Positions 53,230 to 64,000 of a stretch of DNA of 64,000 bases are shown piece by piece (position 1 is the first letter of the stretch; the number at the start of each line of letters is the position of its first letter). A model generated the notes under the pieces. It had not been told where the DNA came from. It made no database searches and saw only the letters and a list, made by a program, of their open reading frames with translations. The DNA comes from Seminavis robusta (lineage: Eukaryota; Bacillariophyta; Bacillariophyceae; Naviculales; Naviculaceae). Made by a program: the position numbers and the translations under genes. The stretch covers positions 62,001 to 126,000 of the forward strand of contig CAICTM010000048.1 of assembly GCA_903772945.1 (NCBI GenBank), read 5' to 3'.

Positions 53230-54749
53230 GGTCTACTCGTTTTCTTACTTCCTTTCCTTACTTTAGTACTCTACTCTACTCTTAATGCTGTAGATGTTGT
53301 CTCTACTACTGTATCGATAGACTGTATTGAGCGGCAAGAGGATGATTGAAAGGAACGAAGACACTGCCGCAGCCAGTTGAAGGAAAAAAGGAAAAAGAGA
53401 TTTACCGCGACGGTGTGCTCTATTATTAGTACTCAAGACCGAATGGAAGGAACATGGGTCACTTTCAATAATAGAGTTAAAGCGATCTTCCACAAATGCC
53501 AATTTGACTTAGTGTCCATTCATGCTATGACAGACTAGTGACACAAAGACCCATGAAGGTCATTCAGTTAACTGGCACATTCCTTGGGTACGAATGGACT
53601 TCACGCGTATTCTACGACCAGACCCTAAGAAAGGGGAATCCCGTTGTGCCTCTGCAAAAAGGCTTCAATAGAATGGTTAAAGAGCCACTGCAGGAGTGGA
53701 GAGGGAGCCACTGGTGCGGAAGCGCTAAAGTAGCTGCTTTGGCTAGCTAGCTAATGAGTAGACAGCAATAGTTTTAGCTTGGGGCTTGGGGTGACAAAGT
53801 ACTAGCTTGCTACCGGTATCTGTGGGTGAACCTAGACTATTGGTAGGCCGAGGATCATGTTTTCAACGATGCGGTAAGCAAAGTAGGCAAGTAGGTAGCT
53901 GCTGCTAGAGGGCGCCCATTACATGTATTGCAGGGAAGCATACTAGTACATGCGTAGAAACCATCCCAGAGTAAGTCAGAAGCTGCGCTATCCATAAATC
54001 AATATGCAGCCAAGTCACACATCTCTAGCTAGCTAGCAAGGAGGTAGCTATGTCTACATGTAGCCAGCGTCAATAGACAAAACAAGCAATCGACCAAACC
54101 ATACTCAGTAACCATGTTAAAGAGAGGTGCGGTTGCGAGCGCAGATGGATTAGAATGGTTTCTGGAAGGGAAGCCTTCACTCACGTTTTAAAGTAGTCAT
54201 TGATAGATTTGATAGATTTAAAGTCGTCATGTTGAATCTTGACGCGGTACTGGCGTGGATCTAAGAGCTCTCCAAGGGTATCATAAGTGCGTTGAGTTGC
54301 GAATAATTCTTGTTTACGAACGCTTGCGGCATTGCTATGTGTCGTAATCTCGCAAGAATTGATAAAATAGAGATAGCTCTTATTTAAGAAGGGTCATGTC
54401 TGGTCACTGTAAAGTCATGAGGAGTTCGTAACTTTAACTCCGTGAATGTATTGAGTCATGGTACCGGTACACAATTCTGCAAAGTGTTAATAAAAGGGAT
54501 TGAGATGGTGTCGATAGTCAGCAAACGAAAGCAAGGTTATTGATGCTGCTTGTGTGAACAGGTTGGGGTGGTAGCATCCGCTTCTGTTTGACTTGTGTTG
54601 CCATTGTCCACCATTTTGTTCGTCGCCCTTTTTGGTGGCATCAGATAGATAAGTTAGATCAACAGCTACAACGACTACAACAACAGTAAGCACTTAGCTA
54701 CCAGGTATATCATACTGACTATATACAAACTGAATAGAAGAGAAGAAGA
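53230..54749. other. divergent intergenic region, nothing recognised
   Basis: About 1.5 kb between the giant LRR gene (minus) and the surface protein at 54750 (plus), so it should hold both promoters. CTAGCTAG-type palindromes (about 53745 and 54024) and two TACCGGTA sites (about 53811 and 54463) are the only motifs noted. Frames of 60-79 codons have no content. Confidence 0.45.
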
Positions 54750-57700
54750 ATGCTCATGCTACGATCTGTAACAGGAAGAGCCACTACTAGTAGTATTACT
54801 ACGGCCATGTCGCTGTGGCTATGCTTATTCAGCATCTCCACAATAGCGGCGCTGCGGTCGTCTGTACGAGGCCAGTCAGCGGTGGACGACTACAGCACTA
54901 GAGCTACCAGCTTTACCTCCACCGTCTTTATGGAGTACACTTCAACCGCTCTTGACAGCTTCCAAGATGACGACGCTGACTCTACCAGTATACACGGTAC
55001 TAGTGCTACTAGTAGCTTAGCAAGCGAAGAACGAATGGCTCTAGAAGAAGCCTTTCGAGAGACTTACAATCGGCTAAGTCTACAAGCAGCAAGAGACTCT
55101 ACTAGCAGTGGTAGCAGCAGTGGTAGCAGCAGTGGCAACAGCAGAGTCCAAAAAGCTACCATTGTCAAGACCACAGGACTCAGTCACGATCACGAGTCAC
55201 GGACTGAAGGACCCCACCCACTAGCTAAGGAAGCCGACTTGGCAGGGAACCGACACCAACTGCAATGGTCTATACAGGCTTCCTGTGAGACAGAACTGGG
55301 ATGTTCCAGACGGCTCTTTGATGAAGCAAGTCCAAGTCCGAGAGACTTTCAAGATGCCTACCATCAAAAGCTAGGCATTACACAACACCGTCATCTCTTG
55401 CAAGAGGAGCAACAACAACAGTCAAGACAAAGACATACGCAAGAACTCGTGGAAGCCACGGCATTCGAGTGCCCCTCAGACACGTCGTCCTTTACATCCC
55501 GCTTTTATCTCACGGTGGATGCACTTTCCTCACTCGAGATGGACCTCGAGTTGGACCGCGAGTTATGGATCAGTATGATACAGACGACCTACAACTCGCT
55601 CAGCTTTTATACCTGCGATGCGCCACACTTTCGGACTCTGGTAGATGTACAAGTACGAGAGCAAAAACCTAGTAGTACTAGTACTAGCAGTGGTACACCC
55701 AGCAGTGTGGTACGACACTTTCCCGGGGAACGACGCCACTTGCAGCAGCCATCCAATGCTACTACATCTACTACTGCGAGGACTCTGGAGTTTGCCGTTG
55801 TGGCCGAATGCCGAGGGGACTGCGAGGGACTGGAATCCATCTTTGCAGTAGCATCCCAACAAGAACCATCACTGCTGCCACTAACGTGGCAACCACCGTC
55901 CTGGACCGACCTCCAAGGACAATCGTCGTCACTGCGACAAGCCAGTGACGATACCTGCTATTGTGCGGCAGAACATGTGCAAGATGACTCGTTGCAACTG
56001 ACGCCCGAAATTTTTGTCGAGGCTTTGCAGTCCACGCTTCAACGAGTGCAGCAGGAAGGACTGATGGGCAGTGTACAAGACATTGCGGCCATTGCCGAAG
56101 TTCAAGATCAAGACTGTCAAGCCGCACCTACCGTCTTTGAAACACGCGTCTTGCTCGAAGTCGTCGCCAGCGGGGTGGACTACTACTACACAGATGATGC
56201 GAACAACTACACGGACAGCAGTCTGGATACGCCACTCGAGCTGGGGCGCAAATTCAAGGACGTCTACAATGCTTTGGCATTTGCCTTTTGCGATTCTGCG
56301 TTTTATCGGATACGGGACGTGGCACTCGACATGGTCGATACCACGGTGCGGCAAGTCGCATTTGTTTTGCAAGTCGAATGTCAAGGCTGTGATGCAATTG
56401 CTGGCAATGCGTCGGCCATTTTCTATCATCCCAATGCCAATAATGAGACATGGGTGGACAATACAACAGCGTTGGTACCTGCGCCGGAAGAAGCTTGTTT
56501 GTGTCCTGTAGTCACCAGTCGGGATGAGTTGCCGAGAACCTACCGTCCTCCCACAACAGAGGAAGTACTAGTGGTGCTACAGGAACAACTGGAGGAAGAA
56601 GAGGTTACCATGCTGCATCAAGTGGAAGCATTTGATTGCTCTCCACCTCCTTCCCTTCCGCCGATTAACGCAACAGTTGTTGGAAATGAAACGATCGTCG
56701 TCAAGGAAGGACTGGTCTATACCAATGTCATTGTCGACTTTGCCGGTCGACCGGATCTCATTGGTCCAGAGGAAGCCATGGCGTTGGAAAATGCATTCCA
56801 GTCGACCTACAATTCCCTCACCTTTTTGAGATGTGACGCCAAGTTCCGTACCATTGCCGATGTGCAGCTCTTTGTTGTGCCCAAGAACCTGTACGAGTCA
56901 CAAGAAGAGCTCAACAACGTCACTGGCCGAGTGCCGTCTCGGTGGAGTAGTCGTCGTGACTTGCAATCTGAGGGCCGTCGCAACTCGACGAATGGAACAT
57001 TGACGGGGCTGGGATTCGACGACGGATTGGCTGATACTCGAGGCACCACGGTCTTTCGTGTTGGTGTCGACTGTCGTCGTTGTGAGAACACGGAAGACTC
57101 GGAAACCTTTGGACTCTTTGATTCGTTTGAGAGACGACAACGACACCTAGAAACGGAAGGCGATGGCGACGCCGATCTCAAGGAACTCATCTTGCCTTGG
57201 ATCACAAACGCCAAGCCATTTTTGTCACCAGACTCCGCCTCCAGACGAGATAGAGAAGAACCTGAAACTTGTTTCTGTCCACTGGGAACCGAACCCGATG
57301 AGATTGCGCCGCTCACCGAAGTAGTGTTTGAAGAAACGTTTTCGGCTCGCGTCGACCAACTCGTGAATGAGTCCGTTGTCAGATCCGTGCAAGCCGTGGT
57401 AGATGTGGAAGAAGACGAAGATTTCTGTTCCAATTTGTTGGTGGAAGTTGACATCGAGTACGTGCTCGACTTTGAAGGTGGGGACGTCAGCCGATACACT
57501 ACAGAAGACTTCGAACGCGCAATTACAGAAACTCTCCGAAAGTTGCGTACGTCAAAGTGTGATCCCTATCTCATTCGAGTCAACAGTGTTGAAATACTGT
57601 CTGTTGGTGGGGATGGTTTGCGACGACGTGACCTGGTGGAAGGCGATGGTGCGACTCGGGTGCTGTACGACCTCACCGTGGCTGAAGCGGAAGAGTCATT

Positions 57701-59775
57701 TTTGGATTTCATGGAAGGACGCTTGGGCGACATGGAGTACTTGATTGTTCAACAGCTGTCGGCTCAAGCAAGAGCTGGCGACGATATCTCTGTCAACCAA
57801 GTGGGGCCCTCGTCGCCAACAACCGAGGCGCCAACATTACCACCCACGGAAGCCCCAACAGAGCCACCAACACCCAGTCCCACGTCATCTCCCACAAAGC
57901 AGCCAACGCGCAGTCCCACAGCAAATCCCACACGGCAGCCAACACCAAACCCAACTTCTCAACCAACACGGCAGCCAACACCTAACCCTACTGCACAACC
58001 AACACGGCAGCCAACACCAAACCCTACTGCACAACCAACACGGCAGCCAACACCAAACCCGACGTCTCAACCAACACGATCACCCACACCTAACCCTACC
58101 GCACAGCCAACACGACCACCCACACAAGATCCAACATTAGCGCCAACACCTGATCCCACTCCAGATCCAACTACACCGCCAACACGAGAACCTAGCAATG
58201 CGCCTTCGATTGCCCCTTCATCCAACCCTTCTGGATCTTCGTCACCATCCAGTTCCCCCACCATATCCAAGCATCCTTCTATGATGCCATCCCGCTCAAT
58301 TGCACCATCCGAATCACCCACGTTTTCTCCGGGGCCGTCCTCAAGCCCTTCGAAACTACCGTCTGCACGCCCCTCGTCTTCATCATTGCCGTCCAATATC
58401 CCATCTCAGGAGCCGTCTGCATCCCCTTCAGCGTTGCCATCCGAACAGCCGTCGATTGCGCCATCCGAAGCCCCTTCGGGTTCGCCGACCCCATCATCCA
58501 ATCCTTCGGTGTCGGTTTTTCCTTCTTTGGTCCCCTCGGCACCGCCATCAGAAACACCATCCGCTTTGCCGTCCAAGGAACCTTCCGTATCGCCATCTTC
58601 TGCGCCCTCGGATTCAATGGCACCGTCCATTGCTCCATCCGCCAACCCCTCAGCGGTTCCCTCGACTACGCCATCTGGGCATCCCTCTTCTGGACCATCA
58701 TCGGTGCCTTCTCTGTCTCCTTCCACTGTTCCATCTGGCTCGCCATCGGTGGCCCCATCAACAGTGCCCACAACAAGCCCAACGAAAGCACCAACAGATC
58801 CCCCCACCCCAAGCCCAACAGAGGCACCAACAAATCCCCCAACCCCATCGCCAACAAAAGCCCCGACCGATCCTCCAACTCCATCGCCAACAGAAGCCCC
58901 AACTAATCCTCCAACCCCGTCACCAACAGAAGCCCCAACTAATCCTCCAACTCCACCAACCAACAAAACTCCTAACAGAGCCACCAACCCAAGCCCAACT
59001 ATCCACCAACAGAGCCTCCAACAACCCACCAACGGATCGCCAACACTACCCCCAACGAACCAGCCAACTGATCCACCAACAGAGCCTCCAACGAACCCAC
59101 CAACAGAGCCTCCAACGAACCCACGACCACCAACGGATCCGCCAACACACCCCCAACGAACCAGCCAACTGACCCCAACAGAGCCTCCAACGAACCCACC
59201 AACACTACCCCCAACGAACAGCCAACTGATCACCAACAGAGCCTCCAACGAACCCACCAACGGATCCGCCAACACTACCCCCAACGAACCAGCCAACTGA
59301 TCCACCAACAGAGCCTCCAACGAACCCACCAACAGAGCCTCCAACGAACCCACCAACGGATCCGCCAACACTACCCCCAACGAACCAGCCAACATCAGCA
59401 CCAATCACTTCCGGCATCTTGAAATGGACCCTGGTTAATGCCGCCCTGAACAGTGACATCCGGCAAATCTATGACGGAGAGGTGATTGATCTAAGGATTG
59501 AAGGACTCAACCTGAACTTACGCGTGGATACAGTTCCAAATGATTTAGCGGAGGTACAATTTTTCGTCAATGATAATTTCTACCAGGATCAATTTTTCCG
59601 ACCCTACTGTATGGGCGATGATAATTTGGGGGACTACCTCACAGACACCACCTTGGCCGCACTGGGGACTTACAGGATCAGAGCAGATCCCTACACTGGC
59701 GCCACATGGGCAATGGGCGGCACTTTAGGAACGTCCCAGCAAATCACGGTGACCGTCATTGACACTACTCGCTAA
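54750..59775 (+). CDS. secreted surface protein: four to five Cys modules, PT/PS-rich stalk, Ig-like C-terminal domain
   Basis: A signal peptide (about 1-41) leads into four to five copies of an unrecognised module of about 200 residues. Each has LExxFxxxYNxLxFxxCDxxFRxIxxV, then a V.C..C segment (VECQGC, VDCRRC, AECRGDC), then C[YLF]CP or CYCA, and then a helical block. Copies start near residues 60, 250, 460, 650 and 890. From about 1,020 comes a stalk of PTxxPT and PSxxPS units (57810-59395). The unbroken frame from the start ends at 59300, but one-base gaps relative to the repeat unit are scattered through 58970-59280, and the PT frame resumes, then continues into KWTLVNAALNSDIRQIYDGE and YRIRADPYTG, an Ig-like domain common at the end of surface proteins and secreted bacterial enzymes. 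I therefore extend the gene to 59775. Probably a cell-wall or adhesion glycoprotein. Confidence 0.78.
57810..59395 (+). repeat. PT/PS-encoding tandem repeats
   Basis: Three zones: QPTRQPTPNPTA units (about 57890-58200), PSxxPSxxP units (58200-58770) and PPTEPPTNPPT units (58780-59395). In the last zone the DNA unit CCAACAGAGCCTCCAACGAA recurs many times with several one-base losses, which throws the reading frame in and out. Mucin-like, expected to be O-glycosylated. Confidence 0.9.
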
Positions 59776-60773
59776 AAAAGGTTACTGTTGGTGCGCACTG
59801 CCTGTGATTCCACAAAAGAAGCATCGCAACGCTAGCTGGCCTAGGCTATTCAAATTCATAATATAGACTACTGATAGACCTTTACGCAACGGTCAGCTCA
59901 AGGCTGAGGCTGGGGTGACTGCTGTCTGTACTAGTGTTGCGCTGATTCCCGTCAGAATGCCGCTCCGTTGTGGCTACGCTCTCATGCGTCAATCGGGTCA
60001 AGCTTTGTGAGCTTTCAGGCATGAACCTTCGGTGCCGATTTCGAGGCGGTTGGTTCAGGGTTATCATCTCAATCCAGGATCAGATATCTACACGTACGAA
60101 GAAGAAAAAAAAACACTCATCATCTCCGGGCTATCATAAACGAAGGGCATTTTTCAGAGCAAGCTGACTTGCACAAAACCGTCCAACCACCATCCTTGGA
60201 GTTATGTCATGTCGAATGTCGAGTTATCCATTTTCAGATAAGACAACATGTACTGGTAGCTTGTTGTCCCGTGTGAATTGGAAGATTTGGGAGTGACTCA
60301 GTCATCTGGAACTCTAAACCGTGTTTGACTCTTAAATCCTTCACCTCAGGAGAACTCACGTATTTTTTGACAAGTGAAGTACTGGTACATACTCGTAGCT
60401 AACTCTTGCTGGATAAGGCAGTCGGAAAGCTTCCGCTTGCGGTCATTTATGTATCTCCGGTGAAGTGGTAACATGGTACAGTCTCACCTGACAACACCAA
60501 GAATGCAGCCTACTAGTACCTGGAAGCAGCTCTACTAGTAGCTAGCTAGCAGCTAGCTAACTACACAGTCCAACCTAAACAGCCGGGCACTGGTGATCAT
60601 TGGATTCTCATGAGCATCTGCTCCATTTCACTTCTGTTTCTACAGGCTGAACCTTCGTGTACCCCAGCAGAGCAGAGCACAACACAAGCCAGAGAAGAGA
60701 TTATCAGGAGGAAGCAGCAAGAGCCAAACTCGTTCTTTTGCATCATCCCTGAATATCGATAGTTTGAATCACC
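59776..60773. other. intergenic, nothing recognised
   Basis: About 1 kb between two genes on the same strand, holding the 3' flank of the surface protein and the promoter of the next gene. CTAGCTAGC-type palindromes near 60538-60560. Frames of about 60-108 codons have no recognisable content. Confidence 0.45.
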
Positions 60774-63700
60774 ATGAGACCACAGCTGCAGAGAACTCCA
60801 CGCCGCATTGGCTTTGTTGTCGACGCTGACAACCATGGCCCTGGTGTCCATCAATCCGACGAGAGAAGAGGCTCCATGTCCGAGTTTTCGAGTCGATTGA
60901 ATGCAATGGAGGCAACATTCCAAGAAGGGTCTGCGATGCCCCCGGTACGCAAAAACAGCATGACGGCACGTAGAAACAGCATGAACGCCAGCATGACGAC
61001 TCCGTGCAGAGAACTGGTTGAGATGATTGACGAGTCAATGAGAGATCGGTCCCTGAAGGACCAAAGCATGAAGCACCACAGCCGGAGGCGAGGATCGTAC
61101 TTGGATTGGTCCATGAAGGACAAGTCCATGATGCGAGATAGCACGCAATTCAGCTTTCAAGGACGAAGGGGAGGCTTCGGTCATGACATTGACGAAGTCA
61201 GCGACTCGCACGGAGACGAATCTGCCACCACCGTGGATCAAGCTGAGAAGCAAGAAACTAGACTCCGTCGCATGCTCTGCTGGGCCATTCTGGAAGCTTG
61301 CGGATTCATCTTTATGGCAACCCTATTGCATATGGGAATCCGCAGACTCATGCGAAAGTTTCGAGGCGGCAGTGATGTGGAACTTGCTGCAGATGTCCTC
61401 AATGCAGATGACTTGGTGGCTGTCACACGAGAAACAACAGCCGCCACAAGTACTTTGGCTGGAAACCAAACTGCCACGACCACGTTGTACGTCTTGCAGG
61501 ATCTGATCCAATTTTCTGTAGTCAGTCCGTCGTCATTGCCGACTAACCTCCTTGTTTCTTGGCTTTGTCCTCTTTCCAGAGCTGCTCAAGGCCTGGCCCA
61601 ACAAATGGCTGTTTCTGGTGCACAGACAGCCGCAACAGCAACAGCGACGGGAAGTGCTAGTGCTGCCACCACGGTTGCGACAACTACTTCTACTTTTGTC
61701 GCACAAGCCACGGCCGCAGTTGCTTCAGCATCAGGTAAGCTGGTGTTATGATTTGGCTGGGGAAGGTGTACATGTTTCTTTGCGCTCCATTTCTGAGCTC
61801 TGCTCCATGCGTCTGCAAAACATGAATGTTCAGCAACCACACAGGCAGCAGCAGCTGGGACAGCTGCAGTGGTCGTGACAGCTGCAGCTTCTACTGGAGC
61901 CATTGTGATGCAGAATGCAACGAGCACTGCAGTCCAAAATGCCACCATGGAGGTTGTTTACCCAAGCAATTGGACCAATGGGACTGTGTATATGTCCAAC
62001 TGGACGGATTTGTTCAACGGTACAGCCAACGAAACTCAGAGCCATTTGGCTGCCTTGTTTGAAGATCAAGACACCCCCGCATTCTGGTCGTGTGGCGACG
62101 AATATGACCTCATCATGGACCTCAAGGAAGCCGCAGTCTCTTTCGCATTTCAAGGACTGCCAGAGGACTTCCTCACTGCCCACCAAGACAGTCTGGAGCA
62201 CATGTTTGTTGACGTTTACAACGAAATTGTTGCTGGTTGCAACGGGGACGTCTTTCAGCGGATTCTCCGGAATGCTTCCATCACCCGCGCTGAAGTTGTC
62301 GAAGATGCTGGAAGCATGTACATGGAATGGAGTACTCTGGTGACTTGTGTTGGCTGTCCAGACGAAGACCCGCTCTTTGCCGATTCTGCCTCATCGGTTA
62401 GAAAGCTGCAGATGGAAGAAGATTCTTTCTCGGACCTTATCACAAACACGATTCTACAGGAGTTTGAGGCTGAGTTCCTCGAGGGCATCGTCGAAGGGTA
62501 TCCATCGTTGATGGAGAACCGAACTCTGCGAATGACATATGGAGGCATGGTTGCAAACAACAAGGACGGTCCAGGTTTCGACATGGATCAAGAAGGTTTG
62601 ATCGGGAACAGTCTGGAAGAACTCAATTCCGCCGAGAAACCGACAGTGACCCCATTCGAGCTGCCCACTGACGTGCCTTCCACTAATTCTGAGCAGCCAA
62701 CGAGTTCGGCAAGCCCAAGCATTGCTCCCTCCGTCGAGCCCTCTGAAGACCCAACATCTCCACCTCTGCAAGAAGAGTCTGGGGCCTCAACAGCTAGTCC
62801 GTCCCGGGACAGCTCTGAAGCTCCCAAGGTTACCGGCACCCCTACATTTGCTTCGTCCGGCAGCCCTACACCGGAACCCACCCTGGAGCCAACTCTGATG
62901 CCAATCTTAGCTGCGCCGACGAGCTCTCGTTTGGAACTGGCAGCCACGCCTGGCCCTTCTCGACAAACAGACTATAATGGCGCGGCCGCCTTTGCAATCA
63001 ACAATGTTGCCCCAACCGCCAATCCTTCCACGAGTCAGTCGTATTCCCCTATCGATGACAGCAGGTTGGCTGTCCAAGCGGATGGGACATTGTCTCCCAC
63101 GAGCAATGTGGTTGTGACACTGACGCCGTCCCTTGGGACTCACACAACAGCAGCACCGACACCTTCCCCCAACAGTGCTGTTCCCGCAACGCTCTCCACC
63201 AACACAGACGCTCCGACGTCCTCGGCATTCTTCACCACAGAATCACCGACAATGGTGCTACCAACTACTTCGACTTTGTCTCCCACCTTGCCGTCTCCAA
63301 GTTTTACACAGAGTCCAGCCTCACCAACGATGGTTCCATCGGAAGCAACGCTAGAACCAACCCTAGAGCCCACCGACGAACCAACTCCAGAGCCAACCGA
63401 CGAATCAACTCTAGAGCTTACGCTTGTCGACACGAGCACAACAACGTTTGATTCTGCTTCTGGAGCCAGTCAAGCTTCGTCCAACCCAACACCCAGTGAT
63501 CCAACGATTTCGCCATCGGCAACCCCAAGCATTCACCCCTCATTTTCAAGTGGAATCCCGAGCATGGCACCGTCCACAGTGCCGAGTGACACGCCATCGC
63601 ATGCCAGTGACACGCCGAGCCAAGCGACAACAGCAACTCCGTCGCGGTTCGCATCCTCTGCCCCTTCCGTGCCTCCCAGCAAACCGGACGCTTCACATGC

Positions 63701-64000
63701 CCCCACTCCACTTTCAAGCGACACGCTCAGTGATTCGCCAACAGGTCAGTCTTCAAGTTCACCATCGTCAGCCTCATCAGAGAATCCGACCATTTCATCC
63801 GAAGGTCCCACGGACGTCTCAGCTCCTCCATCGCTCTCGAGCAACACGCCCATTCAAGAAACAACATCATTTCCATCCCAGTCGCTCTCACGAACTCCTG
63901 AGCCTCCCTCGACTACAGTTCCGTCCATATCTCCTAGAAAGTCCTCTGTCTCGCCTTCATTTTCGAGCGACACACCGAGCCAAACGCCATCACTCGCACC
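60774..64000 (+). CDS. transmembrane surface protein with Cys module and PS-rich stalk (3' end outside window)
   Basis: The frame is open at the window edge. Exons: 60774-61486, 61580-61734 and 61834 onward. Intron 1 (93 nt) is in frame and could be misread as coding, but it has GTACGT, a CTAAC branch-like site and a pyrimidine-rich CTTTCCAG end; intron 2 is 99 nt. The N-terminal 165 residues are cytoplasmic, rich in Met, Ser and Arg, with repeated SMKDKSM or SLKDQSM words. A membrane helix (about 168-188) follows, then an Ala/Thr-rich stretch and a single copy of the module seen in the preceding gene: LEHMFVDVYNEIVAGCNGD, QRILRNASI and MYMEWSTLVTCVGC. From about 62640 to the end it is a PS/PT-rich stalk. 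Probably a type II wall-anchored glycoprotein; the neighbour shares its module, suggesting duplication. Confidence 0.8.

Noticed and set aside
58406-59404. 332-codon minus-strand frame rich in Gly, Val and Ser
   Set aside because: It is the antisense of the PT/PS repeat region of the surface-protein gene; repeat DNA keeps several frames open at once.
61487-61579. Thirty-one extra codons in the 60.8 kb gene read straight through
   Set aside because: The segment has GTACGT at one end, a CTAAC site and a pyrimidine-rich AG at the other, and is out of character with the Ala/Thr-rich flanks; treated as an in-frame intron.
1-64000. LTR retrotransposons, LINEs, other virus-like elements
   Set aside because: No reverse transcriptase, integrase, capsid or long terminal repeat signature was seen in any frame.
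1-64000. tRNA and rRNA genes
   Set aside because: No T-loop-like GTTCGANTC box with a matching acceptor stem, and no rRNA sequence, was noticed by eye; a covariance-model scan would be decisive.

Overview
The window looks like nuclear DNA of a diatom, probably a pennate species of the Seminavis/Fragilariopsis/Phaeodactylum type; the species cannot be fixed from sequence alone. The grounds are short GT-AG introns (68-119 nt where read through, longer in places), a bipartite plastid presequence with Phe at the cleavage site, transmembrane leucine-rich-repeat proteins with the diatom N-terminal cap, mucin-like PT/PS-rich surface proteins, a DUF4116 relic and large intergenic gaps full of small repeats. 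I saw no retroelement, rRNA, tRNA or CRISPR array.

Layout. 1.7-3.1 kb (minus): a psbA (photosystem II D1) gene in nuclear form, with an ER signal, a transit peptide and one spliceosomal-type intron. 4.0-7.0 kb (plus): a membrane-anchored beta-propeller protein of a mainly prokaryotic family. 8.0-8.7 kb (minus): a frameshifted DUF4116 gene. 10.7, 18.1 and 25.6 kb (all plus): three members of one unrecognised small-protein family sharing an RVxTFxxN[IM] motif. 13.3 kb: an LRR-like protein. 14.8-22.9 kb: gene-poor, with a foldback element, minisatellites and tandem duplications. 23.0-24.2 kb (minus): a multi-pass membrane protein. 26.2-28.5 kb (minus): a four-exon ThrE/Prm10-type transporter. 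29.9-30.8 kb: a four-exon MsrB-like protein. 31.7-32.8 kb: an R-SNARE-like longin protein. 33.5-36.0 kb and 43.0-53.2 kb (minus): two transmembrane LRR proteins, the second about 3,400 residues with a very large repetitive cytoplasmic part. 38.8-40.2 kb (minus): a low-complexity, possibly nuclear protein. 54.8-59.8 kb and 60.8 kb to the window end (plus): two cell-surface proteins sharing an unrecognised cysteine-containing module and PT/PS stalks.

How the genes relate. There is no operon logic. The right half is rich in cell-surface and trafficking genes (two LRR proteins, two mucin-like proteins, a SNARE). The left end carries the oddest gene, a D1 protein fitted for import into a complex plastid. 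Most likely undescribed items: the nuclear psbA, the RVxTF family, the cysteine module at 55-62 kb, the giant LRR protein's cytoplasmic repeats, and the two foldback elements built from short TAAGAC or TAGGAGAC modules.
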